From assembly GCA_013001595.1 (NCBI GenBank), contig JABDMH010000136.1, positions 20,255 to 84,254 on the forward strand: 64,000 bases of DNA. Reading direction: 5' to 3'. Shown here piece by piece: positions 17,564 to 25,628 of this stretch (its first letter is position 1; each line of letters begins with the position of its first letter). The notes under the pieces are model-generated. The model worked only from the letters and a program-made list of their open reading frames with translations. It made no database searches and was not told the DNA's origin. This DNA comes from Saprospiraceae bacterium. GTDB taxonomy: Bacteria; Bacteroidota; Bacteroidia; Chitinophagales; Saprospiraceae. Position numbers and translations under genes: made by a program.

Positions 17564-19144
17564 ATGAAGTTCAGCTACTATCGTGATTTTGGATGTATAT
17601 ATGCGCTCTTTATCTGCTACCTACTTATCAGTTGCACAACCGCTTCTACAAGCAGAGAACAAAGCGCATTGCCACGGATTGCAATAGCTGGGCTGGCCAT
17701 AGAATCAAGTACATTTTCCCCGGCAAAAACCCACGAAGAAGCTTTTCATGCAAAGTCAGGTGACGCTATTTTTGACATTTATCCTTTTTTTTCTGCTGAT
17801 TCTGCATTGCGGAGGCAGGCAAATTGGTTTCCGGCTTTAAAAGGCCATGCGCTTCCAGGAGGGATAGTGACTCGCGAAGCATATGAGTCTTTGGTAGGTA
17901 AGACCCTTCAATTTTTGGAGAAGAATCTGCCATACGATGGTCTATTCTTTGATATCCATGGTGCTATGAGTGTGGAGGGTTTGGATGATCCTGAAGGCGA
18001 CCTCATTAAACGAATAAGAAAGGTCATTGGATCTGAGACCCTTATTTCGACTTGTATGGATTTGCATGGAAATGTATCGCAAACGCTGGCCGCACATACC
18101 GATTTGATGACCTGCTACAGACTGGCACCACATGAAGATGCCATGGAATCAAAAGAGCGTGCGGTGCGCATTCTTTTGGATCGATTGGAAAATGGTCTGG
18201 GGAAGCCGGCATATAAAGCGTGGATTCCGGTTCCCATACTATTGCCAGGCGAGAAGACTAGTACTAGAATTGAGCCGGCTAAAAGTTTGTACGCAAAAGT
18301 AGCACCTCTCACGGCTAAACCAGGGGTGTTGGACGCAGGTATTTGGGTTGGATATGCGTGGGCTGATGAACCACGGAATCATGCAGTGGTAATGGTGGTG
18401 GGTGATGAGAAAGAAGTTGTGGTGCAGAGTGCTGAGAAACTGGCAAATCATTTTTGGACAGTTAGGTCAAAATTTGAATTTGTGGCACCTACGGCATCCC
18501 TGGAAGAAAGCCTTGAACTGGCCATTGCTAGCAATGTCAAACCATATATCATAAGCGATATGGGAGACAATCCGACAGCTGGAGGTGCTGGCGATGTGAC
18601 ATGGACGCTGCAGCAAATACTCGATCGACAGGAATTTCAGTCGGCCAATGGACCTACATTAATTTACGCATCCATTCCAGGTCCTGCCTTGGTCACTCAA
18701 GCAATAGAAGTGGGTATAGGAGGCACCGTAGATGGGACAGCCGGAGCGGAAATTGATGATCGATTTGCTCCTCCAGTTCGACTGCGAGGAGAGGTTACAG
18801 CTATACGGCATGGAGATGTTCATGCGGAGATAGAAGTGGTGATCAAATGTGGATCTGTGCAGGTAATTGTTACCAAAAAACGGAAGCCATATCACAAGGA
18901 AAAAGATTTTACCAGATTGAATCTCGACCCACGCAACACGGATATCGTGGTCGTTAAAATCGGATATTTGGTTCCGGAACTTTACGACATGCGGGCTGAT
19001 TGGATCATGGCCCTCACGCCGGGTGGCGTAGATCAAGACCTAGAAAGACTCGACTATCAGCGTATTCGACGTCCAATGTTTCCTTTAGAAAAGGACATGG
19101 AAGATCCTGACCTGTCAGCGGTATTGATACCTGTATACCAATGA
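17564..19144 (+). CDS. M81 family metallopeptidase (MlrC/microcystinase-like) lipoprotein
   Basis: The protein matches the MlrC family over its length: IAGLAIESSTFSPAKT, LPYDGLFFDIHGAMSVEG, STCMDLHGNVSQTLAAHTDL and the C-terminal-domain entry SDMGDNPTAGGAGDVTWTLQ. The His and Asp residues of DIHGAM and DLHGN are the presumed zinc ligands. MlrC was first known for degrading linearised microcystin, but most family members have unknown peptide or amide substrates. The N-terminus is a lipoprotein signal (ALFICYLLISC), so it acts outside the cytoplasm. It lies 99 bp after the GH5-like lipoprotein gene on the same strand and may be cotranscribed. Confidence 0.9.
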   Translation: MKFSYYRDFGCIYALFICYLLISCTTASTSREQSALPRIAIAGLAIESSTFSPAKTHEEAFHAKSGDAIFDIYPFFSADSALRRQANWFPALKGHALPGGIVTREAYESLVGKTLQFLEKNLPYDGLFFDIHGAMSVEGLDDPEGDLIKRIRKVIGSETLISTCMDLHGNVSQTLAAHTDLMTCYRLAPHEDAMESKERAVRILLDRLENGLGKPAYKAWIPVPILLPGEKTSTRIEPAKSLYAKVAPLTAKPGVLDAGIWVGYAWADEPRNHAVVMVVGDEKEVVVQSAEKLANHFWTVRSKFEFVAPTASLEESLELAIASNVKPYIISDMGDNPTAGGAGDVTWTLQQILDRQEFQSANGPTLIYASIPGPALVTQAIEVGIGGTVDGTAGAEIDDRFAPPVRLRGEVTAIRHGDVHAEIEVVIKCGSVQVIVTKKRKPYHKEKDFTRLNLDPRNTDIVVVKIGYLVPELYDMRADWIMALTPGGVDQDLERLDYQRIRRPMFPLEKDMEDPDLSAVLIPVYQ

Positions 19145-19181
19145 ATTAATAGCATATAAGATCACCAAAGATACTGAATAG

Positions 19182-19619
19182 ATGAAGCGAACTAAAAAGG
19201 ATAAGGATTTTGTAAAGAAGCCATTCTTCAAGGGAGGCAATAAGGCGATGAATGCCTTTCTCAAAAAGCAGCAGGTCTATCCAGAACAGGCACTAACAGA
19301 AAGGGTGGAGGGCTCGGTACACATTCGCTATACCATCAGCCATGAGGGCAAGGTGATCGGAACCAAAGTGATCTCCGGAATAGGTGCTGGCTGTGATGAA
19401 GAGGCCGAACGAATGGTGCGTTTACTCATCTTCCAAGTGCCCAAGACGCACAAACTTCGTGTTCAATTTCACAAGACGATCCGCATTCATTTTAAGCTAC
19501 CTCGTCCCAAGAAGCCCGCGCAGCGATTGGTACAATACGAGGTATCTCCGTACAGTAAGCAGACGGATGATGCCCAGGATAAGTCTGATAAATCTTACCA
19601 CTACCAGATTCGTTGGTAG
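19182..19619 (+). CDS. TonB C-terminal-domain-like protein without membrane anchor
   Basis: Residues 15-105 fit the TonB C-terminal fold: a YPEQAL motif, EGSVHIRYTISHEGKVIGTK and CDEEAERMVRLLIFQVP. Unlike TonB, it has no N-terminal transmembrane helix or Pro-rich spacer. The start is very basic (MKRTKKDKDFVKKPFFKGG). TonB-like domains without an anchor are common in Bacteroidota and their role is unclear. The gene begins 37 bp after the M81 peptidase gene. The C-terminal 35 residues are polar and unassigned. Confidence 0.75.
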   Translation: MKRTKKDKDFVKKPFFKGGNKAMNAFLKKQQVYPEQALTERVEGSVHIRYTISHEGKVIGTKVISGIGAGCDEEAERMVRLLIFQVPKTHKLRVQFHKTIRIHFKLPRPKKPAQRLVQYEVSPYSKQTDDAQDKSDKSYHYQIRW

Positions 19620-19925
19620 CGTAAGCCACCGCATACCATTCTTCTCGTACTTGACTGAGTTGAAAAGGATGGGAACCCTTATCTTTCCATCTGAATTACG
19701 TTTTAACTCAAACTTTGCATTAAGAATCTACTTCGGGCTGAAATAGCTGCCTGCTCAACTGAAAGCTGTTCGAGCGGGTAAAATAAGACACCATACTGAA
19801 TTTCTGATCACAACCTAGCGGTGCTGACTCGACCAGAAAATCCATTATTTTATTGCAGTTACAGCTCTCATGATGGAGTGTTAATGCATAGTTTGAGATT
19901 GAGAAAACAAAAAAAATCGAATGCC
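19620..19925. other. Intergenic stretch before the DUF6340-like gene
   Basis: Plus-strand frames here (to 19746, and 19821 onward) are overrun from the neighbouring genes and show no protein family. No hairpin or RNA gene is evident. The promoter of the DUF6340/NlpC operon is expected here. Confidence 0.45.
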
Positions 19926-20975
19926 ATGACCAGATCTCATTTGATCCTCTGCCTTTTAGCCATCATGACCGCATGCAAGCCGACCACCATGTTGGAGGTC
20001 GTCCAACCCGCTCTAATTACTTTGCCAGATCATGTAAATGTGCTCGCTACGATTGATCGTAGTAAGCCCAGCAGTGGTTTTATTAATGTCCTAGAAGGTG
20101 GTGTCACGGGAGAATCCATTCACCAAGATCGAGATGGAAGAAAAAATGCCTTGGACGCCCTCGCAGAAGCATTAAGTCGTACTCCTCGATTCAAGGTCGT
20201 TCATACCGGATTGGAATATACAGGTACAGAAACGGGGTCGACCTTTGCACAGCCTTTGCCTTGGGATGAGATTGCATCCATTTGTGAGCAATATGATGCT
20301 GATGCAGTCATTGCCATAGAAAAGTTTGATACAGACAATCGCCGTGAGGTGACCTCACGAAAAAAGAAAGTGAAAAGGGACGATAAGGAAATAGAAGTGA
20401 CCGTTTATGATGGATCTCTTGAGGTCGATGTGCATTTGGGCTGGCGGATTTATGATCTAAAATCTCAGCGCATCATTGATGAAGTTGATGTCTCAGATGG
20501 TGACAATGACAGTAGATCCGGTGTTGAGACGGAGGATGAGTTGTTAGAAGACCTGGCAGATGCGCGGGCACTGACCTATCGGGTGAGTCAACGGGCAGGA
20601 AGAAAATATGCAGAGCGCATTGCACCCATCTGGATCACAGTGAATCGCAGCTTTTATAAAAAGGCCAAGGGTCCAGAGCAGGAAGAAATGGCGAAAGCAG
20701 CTAGACTTTTTGAAACCGATAGTTGGAATGAAGCAGTAGATATTTGGCATACCATAGTCGAGCGTCCTTCTACAAGTAGTGAGGTAAAAGGTATGTCTGC
20801 TTACAATCTTGCTGTGGCATATGAAAAGCGTGGAATGCTTCCAACTGCATTAAGCTGGGCACAAAATGCATATGGTCAACACGGAAATAAAAAAGCAAGA
20901 AACTATGTAAGCATCTTGCAAGATCGGATTCATGATCAAGAGATTTTACGAGAACAATTGAAGCAACGCTCCTGA
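19926..20975 (+). CDS. DUF6340-type lipoprotein with TPR-like C-terminus
   Basis: The 349-residue protein begins with a lipoprotein signal (MTRSHLILCLLAIMTAC). The body resembles Bacteroidota DUF6340 proteins: ALITLPDHVNVLATIDRS near the start, then PLPWDEIASICEQYDADAVI and LGWRIYDLKSQRIIDEV. The C-terminal 100 residues are helical and TPR-like (ARLFETDSWNEAVDIWHTIV, AYNLAVAYEKRGMLPTALSW). ATG 19926 is chosen because it gives a proper signal peptide; the open frame starts about 105 bases earlier. The stop overlaps the next ATG by one base (TGATG), so it is coupled to the NlpC/P60 gene. Function is unknown, probably at the cell envelope. Confidence 0.75.
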   Translation: MTRSHLILCLLAIMTACKPTTMLEVVQPALITLPDHVNVLATIDRSKPSSGFINVLEGGVTGESIHQDRDGRKNALDALAEALSRTPRFKVVHTGLEYTGTETGSTFAQPLPWDEIASICEQYDADAVIAIEKFDTDNRREVTSRKKKVKRDDKEIEVTVYDGSLEVDVHLGWRIYDLKSQRIIDEVDVSDGDNDSRSGVETEDELLEDLADARALTYRVSQRAGRKYAERIAPIWITVNRSFYKKAKGPEQEEMAKAARLFETDSWNEAVDIWHTIVERPSTSSEVKGMSAYNLAVAYEKRGMLPTALSWAQNAYGQHGNKKARNYVSILQDRIHDQEILREQLKQRS

Positions 20976-22132
20976 TGAGAAGCTTTCTTGCCATAGCAGT
21001 TGCATTGATCGGGACATGGTGTTGTAATGACTCTATTCATGAAGAGCAAAGTAAATTGGTGCTTACAGAAATTGAAAACAAACGCAACACCTACGCCGCA
21101 GATAAACGCACGGCCATATTTGATGTGTTCTGGGATGCAAAGCAACAGATGCTTTACGGCGAATCCAATCAACCTGAAGGAGTGGATCAATTGCGCAGGA
21201 CCATCGAAGATCTAGAAATTCCCTTTGTCGACAGCATTCACCTTCTCTACGGTCAACCTGCCTTGGTCAATTTATCGGTTTGTAACATGAGGTCCCATCC
21301 TAAACATAGTGCTGAGTTGGCCACACAATCTCTGATGGGAACTCGTCTCAACGTCTATAAGAAGAATGGCGGTTGGTATCTGGTGCAAACACCAGACGGC
21401 TATCTGGGGTGGCTAGATTCCGGTGGTCTCCACTTATTATCTTCCGCAGATTCTCTCGCGTGGGGGCAGGCTCAGAAGGTTGTGGTCATTGAGCCTTATG
21501 AATTTGTATTTCAGATTAATACTGAAGAAATACTTACAGACGTCGTCGCAGGTAATATCCTGCTACTGCAGCGAGACCTTGGATTGACTCTGGAAGTATC
21601 CCTACCTGATGGCAGGGTAGGGTGGATTGATGCAAATGCAGTATCTGGTTATCAGTCTTTTCTTAGACCACATAAACCGCTGCTGGAGAATATTCTTAAC
21701 GTGGCACATGATTTCATGGGTCTACCCTATCTCTGGGGAGGCACTTCTCCCAAAGCGATGGATTGCAGTGGATTTACCAAAACAGTTTATTATCTCAATG
21801 GATTGGAATTGCCAAGAGATGCGAGCCAACAAGTTCAGGTAGGCCAGCCGGTTGAGACCGATACCACTCTAATAAATTTGGAAAAAGGTGATTTTATTTT
21901 TTTTGGTAGAAAAGCATCAACGCAGCACGGTGAAAAAATAACCCATGTGGCCATTTATTTAGGTGAAGGAAAGATCATTCATGCATCCGGGCGTGTGCAA
22001 GTAGAAAGTTTGCGACGTGGAGATGCTAATTTTAATGAATATAGGTTACAAACTATGGTTCGAGCCAAACGGATGCACGAAAGTCTAGGCGAACATGGTG
22101 TCATTCCTTTATCCGAACATCCTTGGTATTGA
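20975..22132 (+). CDS. NlpC/P60 cell-wall peptidase with SH3-like domains
   Basis: After a signal peptide come two bacterial SH3-like regions (about residues 85-145, VNLSVCNMRSHPKHSAELAT, and 150-225), then an NlpC/P60 domain from about residue 240. The catalytic Cys264 sits in AMDCSGFTKTVYYLNG, the His in KITHVAIYLGEGK, and the third polar residue in IIHASGRV. Such enzymes cut gamma-D-Glu to diamino-acid bonds in peptidoglycan stem peptides (YkfC/EntD-like layout). The start codon overlaps the stop of the upstream lipoprotein gene, so the two products are probably made together at the envelope. Confidence 0.9.
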   Translation: MRSFLAIAVALIGTWCCNDSIHEEQSKLVLTEIENKRNTYAADKRTAIFDVFWDAKQQMLYGESNQPEGVDQLRRTIEDLEIPFVDSIHLLYGQPALVNLSVCNMRSHPKHSAELATQSLMGTRLNVYKKNGGWYLVQTPDGYLGWLDSGGLHLLSSADSLAWGQAQKVVVIEPYEFVFQINTEEILTDVVAGNILLLQRDLGLTLEVSLPDGRVGWIDANAVSGYQSFLRPHKPLLENILNVAHDFMGLPYLWGGTSPKAMDCSGFTKTVYYLNGLELPRDASQQVQVGQPVETDTTLINLEKGDFIFFGRKASTQHGEKITHVAIYLGEGKIIHASGRVQVESLRRGDANFNEYRLQTMVRAKRMHESLGEHGVIPLSEHPWY

Positions 22133-22206
22133 GATACCTGATCAAGGTGATAGATGAAAGGAGTTGCATTATTTTACAATGGTTGGCAATAGATCCAAAT
22201 TAAAAT

Positions 22207-23007
22207 ATGAATAAAGAAGTATTTCAAAAAGCATATGAAGAATCCGTATCGCAATTGCGTTCGTATATCCTACGAATGACCGCCAGCGTCGAAGATACTG
22301 AAGACCTCATGCAGGATACTTGGATCAAAGCCAGTCGGAATCTGTCGAGTTTTAAAGGTGATTCCTCGATCAAGACCTGGATATTTGCCATTGCCTCCAA
22401 TCTTACCATCGACAATTTACGCAAGAAAAAGAGGTGGCCAGAAAATGTAACTGATATTTGCAAGGATGCGGCTAAGAAGAATCCCAAGCATTTTCAGGAA
22501 ACACTCCAGATTATGGAAACTTCGGCACATGCGAAGTTTGAAATAAAAGAGCACATCGCCTTTTGCTTTACCTGCATCGCCAAATCACTTCCGCTCGAAC
22601 AGCACCTCTGCATTCTCTTGAAAGAAGTTTATGGATTTAAAATCCAGGAAGTATCCCAGATTTTGGACACCAGACCTGCGCGTGTCAAATATCATTTATA
22701 TACAGCCAGGAAGAAGATGATTGATGTTTTTGAAGGCAGGTGTGCATTGATCAATAAAGAGGGTGTGTGTCATCAATGTAGTGAGATCAATGGTATTTTC
22801 AATCCCAAACAAAATACACAGGAAGAATTGGTAAAGATTAAGATGGCAAAGGAGGCGGAAAAAGGGGAAAAGGAGAGATTGCTGGACTTGAGGTTGCAAG
22901 TATTGAAAGATCTGGATCCTTATCATTCATCCGCACACGACCTGCAACTACATCACCTAGAGCACAACAGGCGGGTGATGGAACAATATCTGAAAGAGAA
23001 GGAATAG
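22207..23007 (+). CDS. ECF-type sigma-70 factor with Cys-rich C-terminal extension
   Basis: Region 2 is VSQLRSYILRMTASVEDTED through WIKASRNLSSFKGDSSIKTW (DNA opening and -10 contact). Region 4 is HIAFCFTCIAKSLPLEQHLC then KEVYGFKIQEVSQILDTRP (helix-turn-helix). Beyond region 4 lies an 80-residue extension beginning CALINKEGVCHQCSEINGIF, whose three cysteines could bind metal or sense redox state, followed by a charged helical tail. The total of 266 residues is longer than a basic ECF factor (about 190). No anti-sigma gene is adjacent, which fits regulation through the extension itself; this is inference. Confidence 0.88.
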   Translation: MNKEVFQKAYEESVSQLRSYILRMTASVEDTEDLMQDTWIKASRNLSSFKGDSSIKTWIFAIASNLTIDNLRKKKRWPENVTDICKDAAKKNPKHFQETLQIMETSAHAKFEIKEHIAFCFTCIAKSLPLEQHLCILLKEVYGFKIQEVSQILDTRPARVKYHLYTARKKMIDVFEGRCALINKEGVCHQCSEINGIFNPKQNTQEELVKIKMAKEAEKGEKERLLDLRLQVLKDLDPYHSSAHDLQLHHLEHNRRVMEQYLKEKE

Positions 23008-23325
23008 AAGTTTGTTTAGATTTTCCAATGTCGTCTTTCCTCTCCCTGTCGATCCACTTATCGCAACAATGTCTTGAGACCATTTGGTCGTGCCATATAG
23101 GAACAAGCGGTATTTTTTATCCTGATTACATAAGAGAATTTCCTGGGTATGCTTGCAGTTCTTCCAAATTACTGTCTTTAGATCACGACAAGATTGATAA
23201 AAAAAGTGTCGTTTGATGAGGACAAATTTGACTAAAGAGTAATCCCTAAAAAGCGTAAATCTGGCAATCGGGATTATAGCTTGTTGAAGCATATATTTCT
23301 CAAAATTCAGATTCTTCTCATTCAT
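22957..23325 (-). CDS. Doubtful hypothetical protein overlapping the sigma factor 3' end
   Basis: A 122-codon minus-strand frame begins MNEKNLNFEKYMLQQAIIPI. Its last 17 codons run antisense through the end of the sigma factor gene. The composition is protein-like in the first two thirds, but no family, signal peptide or motif is recognised and no partner is adjacent. It may be a degraded gene or chance. Confidence 0.25.
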   Translation of the reverse strand: MNEKNLNFEKYMLQQAIIPIARFTLFRDYSLVKFVLIKRHFFYQSCRDLKTVIWKNCKHTQEILLCNQDKKYRLFLYGTTKWSQDIVAISGSTGRGKTTLENLNKLLFLLFQILFHHPPVVL

Positions 23326-23452
23326 CTGTACATGACTTACAACTTCACTACCCCACTGTACACTAGATCGATTATGGACAGTGTCTGAAAAGAAGACATG
23401 GATATCCTATCCTTTTTGTTCGGTCGTCCGTCAAAAGAGTAAAGATTTATCC

Positions 23453-23962
23453 ATGTATCACACTACCTTAATATTCTTACTTATGACGAGCATGACTTAT
23501 GGCCAGCCAGATGGCAAGGCCACTACCATTCGAAAGACATTTAGTCGGACCACTGCGGTAAGTATCGGCATTAATGCAGATCGAGCCATTGTCTGGGCAC
23601 TGCTAACCAATGCAGCAGACTATGCACGATGGAATTCGACGATTATTTCCATTGAAGGAGACATTATGGCTGACGCTAAAATTAAATTGAAGAGTACTCT
23701 TGACCCCAGTCGAACGTTTAAGCTGCACATCAAAGAAATGATGCCCGAGGAGAAATTAATGTGGGGCGATTCCATGGGACAGCGAACCTTCAGTTTGAAT
23801 AAAGGTTCTGTGAATGGGGTGACTTTCACCATGCATGAAAAGATTGGTGGTCTGATGTTCCCACTATTTGCCAATAAAATACCTTCCTTTGATGCATCTT
23901 TTGAGGCCTTTGCGAGAGACTTAAAAAGCGAAGCAGAAATCATACAAAAATCAAGTAGATAA
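23453..23962 (+). CDS. Secreted SRPBCC-fold (START/polyketide cyclase-like) protein
   Basis: From ATG 23453 the protein has a signal peptide (MYHTTLIFLLMTSMTYGQ) followed by an SRPBCC fold: AVSIGINADRAIVWALLTNA, DYARWNSTIISIEGDI, then the long-helix end ASFEAFARDLKSEAEIIQ. This fold makes a hydrophobic cavity for lipids or other apolar ligands. An earlier GTG at 23381 is in frame but would bury the signal peptide. The gene ends 2 bp before the next ATG, so they form an operon. The export signal is unusual for the fold. Confidence 0.78.
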   Translation: MYHTTLIFLLMTSMTYGQPDGKATTIRKTFSRTTAVSIGINADRAIVWALLTNAADYARWNSTIISIEGDIMADAKIKLKSTLDPSRTFKLHIKEMMPEEKLMWGDSMGQRTFSLNKGSVNGVTFTMHEKIGGLMFPLFANKIPSFDASFEAFARDLKSEAEIIQKSSR

Positions 23963-23964
23963 TT

Positions 23965-24378
23965 ATGAATTACAAGGAAAGAATCGGAACCAAAGAAAAT
24001 CCATTAACGCTCAAGACACCACCCCTTTCCTCGGAATACACCATGCATGTAGGAGAGAAGGATGGAAGAGAAATACTGGTTTGTACGGTCGGTAAAACCA
24101 TACTGCATTATGATATTCGATGCCTAAGCGACTTGCATGAAATGTTGATCAAGCACGGTGATTGGATGTTGCTTGGGAGTAAGGACGAAAAGGTTGATGC
24201 GAAGCCTGACACGGTCGAGCATTGGGGAAGATCCGCTAATAATCCAATCGGAGGTTGGTATGGGTTGAAGAAGAATTTCAGGGGTCGCTTTGGTATGTAT
24301 ATTCCTCCACTTATGGAACATCTTGGGCTGGCGGAAGTAGAACATAACAAGCGAAATAACCGCATGCGTGCCATTTGA
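23965..24378 (+). CDS. Conserved small protein (DUF6855-like)
   Basis: The 137-residue protein has the strongly conserved C-terminal motif series VEHWGRSANNPIGGWYGLKK, FRGRFGMYIPPLM and LAEVEHNKRNNRMRAI, and an N-terminal TLKTPPLSSEYTMHV. I associate this with an uncharacterised family (DUF6855, number from memory) found in many bacteria. It is cytoplasmic with no known catalytic motif. Its 3' end overlaps the convergent esterase open frame by 255 bp; this gene is clearly the real coding strand there. Confidence 0.8.
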   Translation: MNYKERIGTKENPLTLKTPPLSSEYTMHVGEKDGREILVCTVGKTILHYDIRCLSDLHEMLIKHGDWMLLGSKDEKVDAKPDTVEHWGRSANNPIGGWYGLKKNFRGRFGMYIPPLMEHLGLAEVEHNKRNNRMRAI

Positions 24379-25344
24379 ATGGTTGCCCATCAAATTGGTC
24401 ATCAAATGTTCTATAAACCAGCCAAGCTGCAAGGCTTCGATTTCTTCACGGCTGGGATTTATTTGGGCGTGAGGTGGATCGGGCTTAAATCCATGCCCTG
24501 CATTTTGAACAGAAATCAGCCTTGAGGTCACCTGCTTTTTCTGCAGTGCTTTGTTGAGTAGTTCGGACTGATGGTGGGGTACTGACATGTCTTTAACACC
24601 ATGGATCATGAGTGTAGGAGGATCATCCTCGTCTACATAGTGAATGGGGTTTGCCAATTGTACTTTTTCAGGTATGGTTTGTATCGGTGCTCCCATAAAT
24701 GCAGACTCAGGTGAGTTGGGATCGTCATGATCTATTTTGCCAGGTGCATCATTCATCTGTAGGAAATCTGTCGGCCCATAGTTGTTGACAATTGCCTGAA
24801 CATGACTGGGATACTCAGTATAAGCGCTCGTACCTTCGAGAAATTTGTCTCCCGTTGAGAGACCAGTAATGGCGGCTAAATGGCCGCCGGCAGAACCGCC
24901 AATTAGACCGACACGTTGTGGATCGATGCCATACTGATCTGCATGTGCTCTCGCCCAGCGAATGGCTGTTTTACAGTCATGTACTGCCGCAGGAAAAATG
25001 GCTGCTCCACGCAATGTGTAATTGATGCTAATGCCGACAAATCCTACACTAGCCCAACGTTCTGCAATTTTTCTCGATGCTTGTCCTTTGCGCAATCCTC
25101 CACTATGAAAATGAATGATGGCAGGTCGGGGTGTGTTGCTGTTGCTGTTATAGGCTATGATCAAAGTCTTGGATCTCTCTTCCCGACCCGTATAGACAAT
25201 ATCCTTGACTACCACAATCACTGTTGAGTCTTGCTTAGATGTCATCATATCAGGCTTCTCTGTTGTGGTCAGATTTAGTTCCGGTAGAGCACCACTCAAA
25301 GCAAAAAAAGTAAATAGAGAAAGCACAAAAAGGTGTATCACCAT
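24124..25344 (-). CDS. Secreted alpha/beta-hydrolase (carboxylesterase-like), with antisense C-terminal run-on
   Basis: A signal peptide (MVIHLFVLSLFTFFALSGAL) leads into an esterase fold: oxyanion segment IIHFHSGGLRKG, nucleophile elbow GLIGGSAGGHLAAI, Asp in LMIHGVKDMSVPHH and His in VQNAGHGFKPDPPH. This matches the esterase/lipase class often annotated as BD-FAE or CE10-like. The domain should end near LGWFIEHLMTNLM (about 24400). Instead no stop follows, and the frame continues another 85 codons antisense through the downstream DUF6855-like gene to 24124. That tail has no family relationship, so the original stop may have been lost. The core enzyme appears intact. Confidence 0.82.
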   Translation of the reverse strand: MVIHLFVLSLFTFFALSGALPELNLTTTEKPDMMTSKQDSTVIVVVKDIVYTGREERSKTLIIAYNSNSNTPRPAIIHFHSGGLRKGQASRKIAERWASVGFVGISINYTLRGAAIFPAAVHDCKTAIRWARAHADQYGIDPQRVGLIGGSAGGHLAAITGLSTGDKFLEGTSAYTEYPSHVQAIVNNYGPTDFLQMNDAPGKIDHDDPNSPESAFMGAPIQTIPEKVQLANPIHYVDEDDPPTLMIHGVKDMSVPHHQSELLNKALQKKQVTSRLISVQNAGHGFKPDPPHAQINPSREEIEALQLGWFIEHLMTNLMGNHSNGTHAVISLVMFYFRQPKMFHKWRNIHTKATPEILLQPIPTSDWIISGSSPMLDRVRLRINLFVLTPKQHPITVLDQHFMQVA

Positions 25345-25628
25345 AGTGATACAATATACATTTATCGGAATGGAATCTCTCGATCGAAATTGTGGTGAAT
25401 TAGCTATTATCGATTGAAATCCATGGTTCTGTAATGTTGATCCTTGCTGCGTCCTGAGATTTACACGGTAGAATGGACATCAATAATTATTATATCTACA
25501 ACGATTTCAAATATGAACTTCTCATTCTATAGACTTTGTCAATCGCATGATGAACGGGTAAAATATCTATGCCAAAGAAGTCATGCAACGTCTTTAAAAC
25601 AGATGGTGGTGGATCCTGAATTAATTGA

